Both the position numbers and the translations under genes were made by a program. Shown one piece after another: positions 40,782 through 50,730 of a stretch of DNA of 64,000 bases (position 1 is the stretch's first letter; every line of letters starts with the position of its first letter). Location: positions 124,001 through 188,000 of the forward strand of contig MKVF01000018.1 in assembly GCA_001899145.1 (NCBI GenBank), in the 5' to 3' direction. The notes under the pieces were generated by a model. The model was given only the letters and a program-made list of their open reading frames with translations. It did no database searches and had not been told where the DNA came from. The stretch comes from Flavobacteriia bacterium 40-80. GTDB lineage: Bacteria > Bacteroidota > Bacteroidia > Flavobacteriales_D > Crocinitomicaceae.

Positions 40782-41400
40782 TTCAACATATCATAACATA
40801 GCCTATAAGTATCAGCCAAGAGACTATAAAAGTTGAATCTGTTGCTGAGCTTGAAAAACTTATAAAAAGCTTTAAGACAGTTGGCAGGGAATTCAGGATT
40901 ATGTCCGGAGGGCATCATCATGAAGCGATGTGCAGCGGAAAATGACGTAGTGGTAATAAATGTATCACAATAGAAAAGTCATAGCGCATTCCTGTCCAAA
41001 TCAGAAATTGAGGAATTCATAGATTGTAAAACATCTGATTTTTCTGAAACTGACAGTGCGATCTGGCTTTGGAACAGGATTAACGAACTCCGAAATTTTT
41101 CCTGTCTTTAATGGTACCAACAAACTTATACCGGTAGAATCATGTGCAGAAGTAGGTGTCAGTGGATTAGCCTTGGGTGGTGGCTGGAACCTGATGGCAA
41201 GAAAATATGGTTTGACATGTGATGCTTTATTAGCTGCTAAAATAATTTTAAATGATCGAGTTGAAAGAGTTGTTTCAGCTAATCATTTCCCGGATTTATT
41301 TAAAGTGATAAAAGGAAGTGGTGGGGGAATTTTGGTATTACTACAGAATTGCTTTTTAAAGTTATAGATGCAACAGATCTATGGTAGTTTGGAGGAATCA
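40782..41400 (+). pseudogene. Degenerate FAD-linked oxidase (BBE-like) gene
   Basis: Several frames give fragments of one flavoprotein: ESVAELEKLIKSFKTVGREFRIMSGGHHHEAM, then RSGFGTGL, ESCAEVGVSGLALGGGWNLMARKYGLTCDALLAAKIILND, then VIKGSGGG. The order matches the intact oxidase at 48991 (RSGGHNHEG, FAQGGGWGPYSR, IRGGGGGNFG). Frameshifts and stops break it. The best continuous piece is 41056-41367. Confidence 0.75.
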
Positions 41401-41456
41401 TAAAATTTGAAAATGAAATCCGGATCAGGAAATTCTAATTTGATTTCTTTGAAAAC

Positions 41457-41492
41457 AGGTATAAATATGTGTAAAAACAGGTATTTATACCT
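41457..41492. promoter_or_regulatory. 11-bp inverted repeat upstream of the biosynthetic cluster
   Basis: AGGTATAAATA (41457-41467) and TATTTATACCT (41482-41492) are perfect mirror halves separated by 14 nt. They lie 63 bp upstream of the first gene. TATTTTG around 41516-41523 could be the -7 box, which would put the repeat at an activator position. NarL-type regulators bind such dyads. The link to the adjacent regulator is inference. Confidence 0.5.
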
Positions 41493-41554
41493 ATCCGAAT
41501 TAAAAAGCAGTTATGTTATTTTGTGACATATTAACTACTAGTATGATAACTACT

Positions 41555-42835
41555 ATGATTAAAATTAATTCTCAGCACTTAAACTCCATTATAAATGGAA
41601 ATGCTTTTAAATCACAAAATACGGAGTCTGATCTGACAACCATTCATCAACTACTTAATTGTGCCATTCAAATCGAACACTTCACAATTCCCTTGTATCT
41701 GATAGCCTATTATTCAATTCCTGAAGAAAAGAAAAGTGAAAAAAATGAAGGTTTAGGGTTACTGTCCCAAAGTTTAAGGGAGATTTATATGGATGAAATG
41801 CATCATATGAAATGGGCATGCAATCTTTTAACCGCTTACAATGGTACGCCACAAGTCCACTGCAAAGAAAATATGCCTGATTATCCCAATGGCCCTTCCA
41901 TTCTGCATATTGAAAATGAGTTTCCATTATCAAAGGCAAGCCTTCAGCAAATTAAAAAATTTGTAGAAATCGAAAAACCGGATTTTGACCCACTGGAAGT
42001 CAATGAAAAATTGAAAGGTACAGAGCTGTCGTCGGAGAAGCTAATTCACAAACTTAATAATGTAGGTAGTTCTCCAAAAGATATTCAGCAGGTATTTAAA
42101 AATGTAGAGAATACGTTAACAGGAAAGCTCGGAGGGAATGCTGAAACTAAAATAATCACTTACCTTATTCATGTTGCAACAGAATTGATTGAACATAATC
42201 CTGCTATAGCTGAATTATTAATTAAAAAGATTATCAGTTCTAACAGCACCTTTACAATTGGCCAGTTTTACCACATTGTCAAATTCTACATATTACTCCA
42301 CAAAAAGAAAAATCCTGATTTTGAATTCAACACCAAAAAACAAATTGTCAAAAAAGGTGTTGAGATTTTAGTAAAAACTGCAGCAGATGCAGTTAAAGTA
42401 ATTGATGAAATCGTTGAACAAGGAGAGGGAACATCAACTTCCCCTGTTACAGGAAAAGACTTGGCACACTATTATAAATTCAACGAAATAGTGCATCAAA
42501 GAAAAGCAGTTGTCAAAGACGGTAAAGTGAGCTATGAAGGTGAGCCCATCAAGTATGATGAAAATGAGTTATATCCTTTTTCAGAAAATCTTAAACTTTC
42601 TGATTTGTTGGAAGACTCTGCGGAATATAAAATACTGCAAAATTTTAATAATCATTATAATGAAATGCTTCAAAAAATTGAAAATGCATATACAACTGGT
42701 GATTCTTCACTTATAGACCAATCTATTCAAATAATGCGATGTCTTAGTTCTATGTCAAAGGGAATAGTAACGATGTCAAATCCCAATAATAAAAAAGAAA
42801 ATCTAAGACCTGTTTTTGAATATTCAACTCTTTAA
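41555..42835 (+). CDS. Ferritin-like protein of the VioB/RebD C-terminal type
   Basis: Start at ATG 41555, supported by the duplicate remnant; 426 aa. TIHQLLNCAIQIEHFTIPLYLIAYYS carries the first di-iron Glu/His pair, and REIYMDEMHHMKWACNLLTAYNGTPQ carries the second. This matches the ferritin-like family (PF12902) that also forms part of VioB and RebD, enzymes that couple two indole-3-pyruvate-imine units. The C-terminal half is helical and unassigned. It is the first gene of a five-gene cluster; the next starts 22 bp downstream. Confidence 0.75.
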   Translation: MIKINSQHLNSIINGNAFKSQNTESDLTTIHQLLNCAIQIEHFTIPLYLIAYYSIPEEKKSEKNEGLGLLSQSLREIYMDEMHHMKWACNLLTAYNGTPQVHCKENMPDYPNGPSILHIENEFPLSKASLQQIKKFVEIEKPDFDPLEVNEKLKGTELSSEKLIHKLNNVGSSPKDIQQVFKNVENTLTGKLGGNAETKIITYLIHVATELIEHNPAIAELLIKKIISSNSTFTIGQFYHIVKFYILLHKKKNPDFEFNTKKQIVKKGVEILVKTAADAVKVIDEIVEQGEGTSTSPVTGKDLAHYYKFNEIVHQRKAVVKDGKVSYEGEPIKYDENELYPFSENLKLSDLLEDSAEYKILQNFNNHYNEMLQKIENAYTTGDSSLIDQSIQIMRCLSSMSKGIVTMSNPNNKKENLRPVFEYSTL

Positions 42836-42857
42836 TAAATACTAAAAAAATAAAATT

Positions 42858-44627
42858 ATGTTAAAATCAAATTTAGATTCTAGTCATAGGCTAAAATCAG
42901 TATTGAATGATAAGGATAGCATTCACGAAAAAGGTTATAGCTTGGAGAATACTTCTAATTTAAAAGATATATCAGGAGATGATAAAAAAGATGTTCTTGA
43001 AAAATTCATGAAAGGCTTTGAGAAAGTTACAATTGATCAACCTTTTCAAATTTTTACCGAGAAAATTCTAAAAGATAAAGAAACAAGTGTTGAATATGGG
43101 ATTTTAGAATTATTACAGGGTGACTGGTATAGTTATATTGAAGATAACTCCGAACGCATTAGCAATATTGAACATAATAAATACAAGGATAATATTGGTT
43201 CTGGAATTCATACAACCATAATGCCTTCTCCGGGCACAACGCAAAATAACATTCCAGGGAAATTTTCTTTTGAATGTGATGAATATGTTGAAAAACTGTC
43301 TTTTGATTTAGTACCTGGAGGCATTCGAAATAGAGGCGGTGCAAACGAACAGTTTTGTGGTGCGGTTAAGTATGAACAATCAATCAAAAGTATAAATACA
43401 ATAGAAGGTGAAAAAAAATTCATCGGAATTCATGAAGAAAATGGAATGTATTTATGGTTGGCAGATTTATACAAACATCCGGCCACGCAAGACTCCATTA
43501 AAAAAGATAGAGGTGTTCACAATTGGAATAACGAAGAAGGAATAAAAGAGTTGATAGAAAGATTATATCCTTCAGAACCTGGTGATGAAGAATTAAATAA
43601 TTTTAAATCAATTGTAAAGAATCATCCGTTTTTAGATGTTACTCTTTATAATATTAACACATTAGAAAAGCCTCAATATGTAACTGAATTACCTGATAAT
43701 CAAAGTGTAATTGTGAGTGTTGTTCCCGCAAAAGAATTACAAGTGGGTGAAGGCATGGATCGCCCAACCTTTGTTCCAGATTATTCTATTTCGCGTAGCG
43801 GTGTTGTCCCTCATGGAAGTACCATTACCTTGTTAGGAGATCTAAAACGTGAAAGCGGTAGCTTTCTAATCAATGGTGAACCCATGTTTGTAAATCCTGC
43901 AAAAGGAACGTGGGATTATGATCATCTCGCAGTTTCGCCAACAATGGGTGGAGCTACAAGTCCGAGTGATAAATCAAGACCTTTCGATTTATACAATCCG
44001 CCAATTTTACCCTTTACGCCTGTCGAAGATTTAAATATTGAAAATGACAACGGCGAAAACCTTGTGTATTCACAAACCATGTTTCTACATAATTTATATC
44101 CCTACTCAGTGAGGCCTGATTTAAGATTACGTGATGCCCTAAAAAACCAAGTCATAAAAAATCATATCAAAGTTGAAATGTTTTCTCAAAAGGAAGAAGG
44201 TGCACAAGGTGGAATTGTCAACATTCCATTTGTAAATCGATTTGTTCCAACAGTAAATATGAAAATGAATATGTGGTTGGAAACAGTAATTGAAGAAGAT
44301 AAGGAAATTTTACAGCTACAATACGAGCAAATTATTTTCTTCGAATTTGGTTTTGGAGACGGAGGAGGAACTACCAATTGGCCGCATATACAGGTAAATA
44401 CTTTGAGGCAATACAAGGATTTAAATGACTATTCCAGAAAATTAGTAGATTCTCAATTTATATGTCCTCAAAGGAATGCGTTTTTTGAGAAAATCATTTC
44501 TAATCCTGAAATAGTAAGCGCTAAATGTCCTGTTTCCACTTCAAAGGAAAGCGATTTCATAGAACAAATATCTATAGTCAAAGAGGAGTTAATTTCTAAA
44601 TGTCCATTTCATAACTCTAAAAAATAA
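42858..44627 (+). CDS. Uncharacterised heme-binding-barrel-like protein (GIHxExG/IPHG family)
   Basis: A 589-aa protein. After a helical leader, ILELLQGDWYSYI starts a beta-barrel-like domain with IHTTIMPSPGT, YVEKLSFDLVPGGIRNRGG and QFCGAVKYEQSI. GIHEENGMYLWLADLY and SGVVPHGSTITLLGD complete a set I know from an uncharacterised family likened to heme-binding nitrobindin/lipocalin folds. The C-terminal part (NIPFVNRFVPTVNMKMNMWLETV, FEFGFGDGGGTTNWPH) is also beta-rich. It ends in two Cys-Pro motifs (KCPVST, KCPFHN). Tight spacing to both neighbours implies a role in the pathway. Confidence 0.55.
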   Translation: MLKSNLDSSHRLKSVLNDKDSIHEKGYSLENTSNLKDISGDDKKDVLEKFMKGFEKVTIDQPFQIFTEKILKDKETSVEYGILELLQGDWYSYIEDNSERISNIEHNKYKDNIGSGIHTTIMPSPGTTQNNIPGKFSFECDEYVEKLSFDLVPGGIRNRGGANEQFCGAVKYEQSIKSINTIEGEKKFIGIHEENGMYLWLADLYKHPATQDSIKKDRGVHNWNNEEGIKELIERLYPSEPGDEELNNFKSIVKNHPFLDVTLYNINTLEKPQYVTELPDNQSVIVSVVPAKELQVGEGMDRPTFVPDYSISRSGVVPHGSTITLLGDLKRESGSFLINGEPMFVNPAKGTWDYDHLAVSPTMGGATSPSDKSRPFDLYNPPILPFTPVEDLNIENDNGENLVYSQTMFLHNLYPYSVRPDLRLRDALKNQVIKNHIKVEMFSQKEEGAQGGIVNIPFVNRFVPTVNMKMNMWLETVIEEDKEILQLQYEQIIFFEFGFGDGGGTTNWPHIQVNTLRQYKDLNDYSRKLVDSQFICPQRNAFFEKIISNPEIVSAKCPVSTSKESDFIEQISIVKEELISKCPFHNSKK

Positions 44628-44632
44628 TAGTC

Positions 44633-46996
44633 ATGCCACATTATAATATAAACGATATATATAGCCAATTAAATGTCAACGCAAAATCTTCATTAAAATC
44701 TACACCAGAGAGAGATTTGCCTATTTTCATCAATAAAACGGATATCAAAGATGCGTATGATCAAATCATTGTGGGTGGAGGAATATCCGGATTGTATGCT
44801 GCATACAAAATATTGAAAGAGAAAAAAAGTAAAAATGAAAGGTGTAGCATACTGATTATTGAACAATCTAAGAGAACAGGAGGAAGATTAGATACGGACC
44901 TGTTTTTGATTGATAAAAACCTACTAAAAGAAGAAGAAGGCGGTATGCGTTTTACCTTTGAAGATATGCCTCAATTGATGAATTTATTTGTTGAGTTAGG
45001 TTTAGATAAAGATATTGTTCCTTTTCCAATGCATTTAGACGACAATAATCGCATGTTGTATAGAGGAAGAACGTTCAGCCGTAGAGAAAGCAAACGTAAT
45101 AATTATAAAGTTTGGAGCGATTTATATGGTTTAAAAAACAATGAAAAAGGTATTAATCCATCTGATATTATACCTCAGCAAGTTTATGCGTCAATCATTG
45201 AAGCTGACGAAAATAAAGAAGCAAAAAATATTTTAGATGAATTAAATAAAGCACATAAAAGTAATCTTACCAATAATCAAGCACCTTTTATTCCAAGTTA
45301 TGAAGGTATTGAAATTTCAGCACCAGGCATTTGGCAGTTTTTCCGTCTGACTTTTAAATGGAAAGGAATCGAATTGTACAAATGGACTTTATGGTCTTTA
45401 TTAGCAGATATGGGCTACTCCAATGAGTGCATTCAGATGATGGCTCGTGTTTCAGGATTTAATGGAACCTATTTTTCTATGATGAATGCTGGAGAAGCCT
45501 TCCAATTATTGATGGAGTTCCCTGCAGAACCAGATTTCAAGTCTTTACGTTATGGTTTTAGTCAGCTTACCAATGCATTAGTTGATAAACTATCTGAATT
45601 TAACAAAGAGCAACATAGAGTAGTTGATATTGTTTTACAAACTAAAGTCATTAGAATTGAGGGAAATAGTGTTGTTATAAACACTCCGAATGTTTATGAT
45701 TTCTTCGATGATATTAATCCAATCTTACAGTCAATTGTTGATGAAAGGAATGCAGAAACTATTAAAGAAATACACAGGGAAATAATAGAATTTATAAATG
45801 CAAAAGAATTTGATTCGGAATCAGTAATAAGTTCTTTAGATCATATTTTACAATGTATTAATGAGGCGGCTTGTAATAGTCTATTAGATATTCCATCCTT
45901 AATTGAAAAATATAAAAAAATTCTAGCGTACAGCGATTCAGAACAAACAATCCATTTTACCACTTCTATTTTAGCTTTACCAAGAGTAGCTATTGAAAAA
46001 TTGGTTAACGCGTCTCCTTCAATAGTTACTAAAGAGCAAGCACTGTGGAAAACGCTGGAGTCAACCTCAAATCAGCCTTTGGCTAAAATTAATTTGTATT
46101 ATGATAAGGCATGGTGGAACAGTGGGAATACGCCTAACGCAAGCGTTACTTTTGGTCCTAGCTTTACAGATATACCATTAGGAAGTGTCTATCCTTTTTA
46201 TTCGGATGACAAAATACTAAGTAAAATTTCTGGTCAGCTTCAACTATTACGTGTTAAAATAAGTAGAGATGACTATCAGGAAATGACAAGTGATACTGAG
46301 AAAAATGACGATAAGCAAGAGTTACATAGATTAGAAGAGGAGCTCATAAAGAAAATGAGCGAAGTATATTCAAAGCCAGCCGCACTTACGATCTATTGTG
46401 ATTATCAAAACATTAATTTCTGGCAAGGATTTGCTAAAACATTGACAAAAAATAATGCTTACCCTCAATCTGATCGTGTGATGCAAATTACGGATCTTAA
46501 TAAAAACGAACCTTTAGAAAGCAAAACAACGTCAATTAAACCTCAATATATCACTCCTGCTTCAGAATACATGGTTACTGCGATTACGGATTATTTTCAA
46601 CAATTATTTCAGACGAATAATGTTCCAAAACCAATTGCTACAAGTGTGCGTATTTGGGAAGGTTCTCAATCATTAAAAACAGATGCTTACGGAAACTTTG
46701 GTTACGGTGTTCACCAATGGGGCGTAGGTGCAAAAGATGATGAAGTAATAAATACAATGATTAGACCCTTTGGTAATTTACCAATTTATACTTGTGGCGA
46801 AGCCTATTCTGATTTCCAGGGTTGGGTTGAGGGAGCGTTGAGATCTGCAAATTTGATGTTAAAAAAGTTAGATGAAAAAATAGATACGGGTATTCATGGA
46901 ATTATAGAAATAAATGGTAAAGAAGAAAAGTATGATAATGAAAAATCTTTACTTGACTTATTGAGAAGAAAGTATGATGGTATGTTACATTCTTAA
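44633..46996 (+). CDS. Flavin-dependent amine/amino-acid oxidase-like enzyme (VioA/RebO-like)
   Basis: A 787-aa flavoprotein: the Rossmann FAD motif IIVGGGISGLYAAYKIL (about 46-62) is followed by IIEQSKRTGGRLDTD. Near the C-terminus is the second FAD contact IYTCGEAYSDFQGWVEGALRSA, typical of monoamine/L-amino-acid oxidases. With a VioB-type neighbour, L-tryptophan (or another aromatic amino acid) is the likely substrate. It is longer than VioA/RebO because of a central insertion (about 360-450, FFDDINPIL... to DIPSLIEKY). Confidence 0.75.
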   Translation: MPHYNINDIYSQLNVNAKSSLKSTPERDLPIFINKTDIKDAYDQIIVGGGISGLYAAYKILKEKKSKNERCSILIIEQSKRTGGRLDTDLFLIDKNLLKEEEGGMRFTFEDMPQLMNLFVELGLDKDIVPFPMHLDDNNRMLYRGRTFSRRESKRNNYKVWSDLYGLKNNEKGINPSDIIPQQVYASIIEADENKEAKNILDELNKAHKSNLTNNQAPFIPSYEGIEISAPGIWQFFRLTFKWKGIELYKWTLWSLLADMGYSNECIQMMARVSGFNGTYFSMMNAGEAFQLLMEFPAEPDFKSLRYGFSQLTNALVDKLSEFNKEQHRVVDIVLQTKVIRIEGNSVVINTPNVYDFFDDINPILQSIVDERNAETIKEIHREIIEFINAKEFDSESVISSLDHILQCINEAACNSLLDIPSLIEKYKKILAYSDSEQTIHFTTSILALPRVAIEKLVNASPSIVTKEQALWKTLESTSNQPLAKINLYYDKAWWNSGNTPNASVTFGPSFTDIPLGSVYPFYSDDKILSKISGQLQLLRVKISRDDYQEMTSDTEKNDDKQELHRLEEELIKKMSEVYSKPAALTIYCDYQNINFWQGFAKTLTKNNAYPQSDRVMQITDLNKNEPLESKTTSIKPQYITPASEYMVTAITDYFQQLFQTNNVPKPIATSVRIWEGSQSLKTDAYGNFGYGVHQWGVGAKDDEVINTMIRPFGNLPIYTCGEAYSDFQGWVEGALRSANLMLKKLDEKIDTGIHGIIEINGKEEKYDNEKSLLDLLRRKYDGMLHS

Positions 46997-47014
46997 AACA
47001 AATTCTCCAGAAAA

Positions 47015-48931
47015 ATGAAAAAAATAACTGTAGCAGAATACCTAATTGTTCGTATGGAGCAATTAGGTATTCAACAAATGTTTGGAGTAGCAGGGAATTA
47101 TACTGCTCCATTGCTCAATACCATTGGTGAAATTGACAGTAAGATTAAGGTAATTAGAAATGCAAATGAACAAGTAGCTGGATTTGCGGCAGATGGTTAT
47201 GCAAGATTAAAAGGACCTTCCGCGGTGTATGTTACTTACAGCGTTGGAGCTTTCAGTGCGATTAATGCAATTGCCGGATCATATACAGAAAAGGTCCCCG
47301 TGTTGTTAATTAATGGAGCACCAACCAATAAGGAATACAGTATTGAAAGAAATGCGGGACTTACTTATGCGCATACCACCGGTGATATGGTTCCAGATAT
47401 TGAAATGTATCGAAATATTACAGTTGCTGCCGAACGCATTATCAATGCTAAGCAAGCGCCTTTTCAAATCGATTCAGCGTTGACTGCCATGATTACCTAC
47501 AACCGTCCGGTTTACTTGGAGATAACGGAGGATGTTTGGCGAAAAGAGATTGAAGTAGATTTCCAAAAATTACCCAAGCTCAAATCTGGCAAAGGAGATT
47601 ATATTACCAAAAGTAATATGGATGAAGCGATTGAAGCGATCTTCAAGAACCTTAATCTTCACAAAAAAATAATATTCTGGGCAGGAATAGAATTACAACG
47701 TTACAATTTGACGAATGAATTTGAGTTGATGTTGGAAGTGATCAATCGGGTAAGAGCATTTAAGCAGCAAAAACCCATCAAATTTATTACGACTCCTTTG
47801 GGCAAGTCTGTTTTGAGTGAGGATAATCCTTTTTTTGAAGAAAATGGATGTGTTACTTTAAATAAATCTAAAGTAGAACATTTTCTTGGAGAAGATGGGT
47901 GTCTTGTAGGATTTGGAGCTTGGACAATTGGTAAAGATAATGGCAATCAGAATATCAGAAGTAATCAAACGATACTAGCTTCTCATGGTGGACTTTGGGT
48001 AGGGGCAAAGTTTTTTCCACTAATAGATTTACGTGAGTTGATTGGTCAGTTTACAATAGCATTCATAAAAATCTCTTGTTCTGATGAAATTAAGGTTTTT
48101 AAGGCCGTTATTTCTTTCTTTAGAGATCCATTCAAAAAGATATTCGGTATTGATCTCTCGTTATTGGAGTCTGAAGACCTCCAAATTAAGAGAAACGCGA
48201 ATATAAATGGAATAAATCCGCTTCTAAAACTAGAACCCCTTCAATTAGAGCTGTCAAATCTTCTTACATTAAGTAGTAGTGTAGGATTGAGCTATGATTC
48301 CTTCTTTGAAACAGTTCAACAGTTTATGATTGACAAACCCGTAGTTGTTGATGCAGGTTTTCCACTTATCGGAGCTCAATCCTTAAAGATAATTCATGCT
48401 TCTCACTTTATTGCACAGGCATCCTGGTTATCAATAGGTTATTCTTTAGGTGCTTTAACAGGTGTTTCTATGGCTTATCCAAAGAAACGTAGTGTATGTA
48501 TTGTTGGTGACGGAGCATTTCAAGAGACCTGCCAAGCGATATCAGATCAAATTGCATTGAAACAAAATAATGTGATTTTTGTACTTGTAAATGGTATTTA
48601 TGGTATAGAACAAGAGATTGTGGACCCTTTGCCTTTTATAAGTCCAAAAGATAAATGTCATGAGTATAATATTCTCCCAAAGTGGAATTATGCTCAATTT
48701 AATGAGTCATTAGGAGGTAAGGGTATTCGTGTTGATACAATTGAAGAACTAAAAACAGCACTTCAGATGATTGAACAAAATCCAAACAATCACTATTTAG
48801 TTGAGGTGCAAATTCCTAGCTCAGATGTACCAAGTGCAACCAGAATAAAATTGGAGAATCGTGATAAAAATAAGCTGGCTGGTGAAGATGAAACTACAAA
48901 TGAGAACTGGCCTCCGATAGGAGTTTATTAG
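47015..48931 (+). CDS. ThDP-dependent 2-oxo acid decarboxylase-like enzyme
   Basis: A 638-aa enzyme of the pyruvate/indolepyruvate decarboxylase family. The N-terminal Pyr domain has MFGVAGNYTAPLLN and NANEQVAGFAADGYAR with the cofactor-activating Glu. The C-terminal ThDP/Mg motif is GDGAFQETCQAISDQI...FVLVNGIYGIEQ (GDG...N). The middle domain is enlarged (about 345-415). In this context it would decarboxylate an aromatic 2-oxo acid made by the oxidase, or make a C-C bond by carboligation. The actual substrate is unknown. Confidence 0.85.
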   Translation: MKKITVAEYLIVRMEQLGIQQMFGVAGNYTAPLLNTIGEIDSKIKVIRNANEQVAGFAADGYARLKGPSAVYVTYSVGAFSAINAIAGSYTEKVPVLLINGAPTNKEYSIERNAGLTYAHTTGDMVPDIEMYRNITVAAERIINAKQAPFQIDSALTAMITYNRPVYLEITEDVWRKEIEVDFQKLPKLKSGKGDYITKSNMDEAIEAIFKNLNLHKKIIFWAGIELQRYNLTNEFELMLEVINRVRAFKQQKPIKFITTPLGKSVLSEDNPFFEENGCVTLNKSKVEHFLGEDGCLVGFGAWTIGKDNGNQNIRSNQTILASHGGLWVGAKFFPLIDLRELIGQFTIAFIKISCSDEIKVFKAVISFFRDPFKKIFGIDLSLLESEDLQIKRNANINGINPLLKLEPLQLELSNLLTLSSSVGLSYDSFFETVQQFMIDKPVVVDAGFPLIGAQSLKIIHASHFIAQASWLSIGYSLGALTGVSMAYPKKRSVCIVGDGAFQETCQAISDQIALKQNNVIFVLVNGIYGIEQEIVDPLPFISPKDKCHEYNILPKWNYAQFNESLGGKGIRVDTIEELKTALQMIEQNPNNHYLVEVQIPSSDVPSATRIKLENRDKNKLAGEDETTNENWPPIGVY

Positions 48932-48990
48932 CCCCAAAAGAAAAGAACACAAACAAATGCCTGAATATTTTCAGGTTGAGATAATATGAG

Positions 48991-50730
48991 ATGTATATGA
49001 AAGCAAATGGATTAATAGCAGATTTACTAAACTACTTTAATGGTGGTAATGTTGAGATTACATTTCCGGAATTAGCTGATTACAATTTAAAAATTCAAGT
49101 ATCAAATACATTAAAAAAAAGCTATCCTTTAGCAATTGTATATTGCGAAAATGCGGAACATATCAAGCGTTGCCTGTCGTTTTCAAAACTGTATAAGCTA
49201 GCATTCAGAATACGTTCCGGTGGCCACAATCATGAAGGATACTGCAGTGCGAATAATACATTAGTCATTGATATCTCAAAGATAAATGAAGTGAAGATTT
49301 TTAATGACAAAGACTTTCGTTTTGAAAAGCAACAAGATAAATGGCCGGGAATTAACGGATTAGGCGTCATTGGGGCCGGATCAAAATTTGGTGCCTTATA
49401 TAATCAACTAATTAAAGAAGGATATATCATTGCCGGAGGCGGCTGTGAATCGGTGAGTATCGGAGGTTTTGCCCAAGGTGGCGGCTGGGGACCGTATTCA
49501 CGTTTTCTCGGAATGGGTTGTGATAATATTTTGGGCGTACAAATTGTTTTGCCTGACGGCGAAGAAAAAATATATTTTGATCAGGCATTTGAAAATTTAA
49601 ATGCGCAGTTAATCCAAAAATTAAAATTGGGTGAAAATGCAAAGATAGATTATTGTAAAGGAAAGGATAATATACTGTACGCCATCAGAGGTGGCGGTGG
49701 TGGAAACTTTGGTGTAATCGTAAATTTCTTCTACCGCATACATCAGGTACACGATAAAATTACAGAGTTTTCGTTAAGCTACCATGCCAATCGGGCTGAA
49801 GAAGTGACCCGAAAATGGCTGGCAATGATAACCTATCCTGATGCGAGGCAAACTTCTGCCTGTAGGATCGCTGTTTCTGATAAAGCAGATACTGATTCTG
49901 CCGGAATTATAATTGTAGGTAAATATTTGGGAAATAATCAAGAGCTAATAGTTTTTTTAAATCGTTTTGGATTACTGGAAAAGGGATGCAGATATAAATA
50001 TGTTGAAACAACTCCTCTTCCATTAGAAAAAACTGATCAGGGTGTGTTAAAAAGAAAATCCGTTCTATCTGACCAATATGAAGGAGAGAATTTTTTAATT
50101 CCTGATCAATTACAGTTGTTGGATACTCACATTTATTCTGCTGTAAATAAAGAAAGTATTCATGCCAAAAGCAGTAAAAAGGTTGAAAATAATTTCATGC
50201 TGCCAATACCTAATTATCCGAATGCTCCCGGCTCTACCTGTGACAGGCCGCATCCACATAAAGTAACTTCCTTTTATCCTAAAAAGGATCAGAGCACAGG
50301 TTTAATCCATCGTATCATTGAAATTGTTCAGAAAGAAAAATACGATAATAGAATTAATAAATATGTCAGCCTTCATGGGATGGGAGGAAACATTGGTAAA
50401 TTGAAGATAGACTCTGCTATGCCTTATAAAGACAAAGACTTTATCGTTCAATTGCAAGCCTGGTGGGATTTTGATTTTGATAATCAGTTTAATACTGAAA
50501 GTGTTAACTGGGTACATGAAACCAGAAATAAATTAAAAGATATAATTGAAGGAGCATTTATCAATTTTATTGATAAAGATATTATTGCTGATTATAACGC
50601 CTCTGAAGAAAAAAGAAAAGAATTATTGAATATTTATTATGGTAATAACCTGGATGAGTTGATTAAGCTCAAAAAAATAGTTGATGTAAATAATAGATTC
50701 AATTTTGAAATGAGTGTTCCTGTTAAATGA
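48991..50730 (+). CDS. FAD-linked oxidase, berberine-bridge-enzyme-like
   Basis: A 579-aa flavoprotein of the FAD_binding_4 + BBE family. RIRSGGHNHEGYC contains the His that usually carries the 8-alpha-linked flavin; GVIGAGSKFGALY and CESVSIGGFAQGGGWGPYSR follow. AIRGGGGGNFGVI is the conserved substrate-side loop. The C-terminal BBE element reads YYGNNLDELIKLKKIVDVNNRF. Such enzymes catalyse oxidative cyclisation or aromatisation, fitting a late tailoring step. A degenerate homologue lies 8 kb upstream. Confidence 0.85.
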   Translation: MYMKANGLIADLLNYFNGGNVEITFPELADYNLKIQVSNTLKKSYPLAIVYCENAEHIKRCLSFSKLYKLAFRIRSGGHNHEGYCSANNTLVIDISKINEVKIFNDKDFRFEKQQDKWPGINGLGVIGAGSKFGALYNQLIKEGYIIAGGGCESVSIGGFAQGGGWGPYSRFLGMGCDNILGVQIVLPDGEEKIYFDQAFENLNAQLIQKLKLGENAKIDYCKGKDNILYAIRGGGGGNFGVIVNFFYRIHQVHDKITEFSLSYHANRAEEVTRKWLAMITYPDARQTSACRIAVSDKADTDSAGIIIVGKYLGNNQELIVFLNRFGLLEKGCRYKYVETTPLPLEKTDQGVLKRKSVLSDQYEGENFLIPDQLQLLDTHIYSAVNKESIHAKSSKKVENNFMLPIPNYPNAPGSTCDRPHPHKVTSFYPKKDQSTGLIHRIIEIVQKEKYDNRINKYVSLHGMGGNIGKLKIDSAMPYKDKDFIVQLQAWWDFDFDNQFNTESVNWVHETRNKLKDIIEGAFINFIDKDIIADYNASEEKRKELLNIYYGNNLDELIKLKKIVDVNNRFNFEMSVPVK

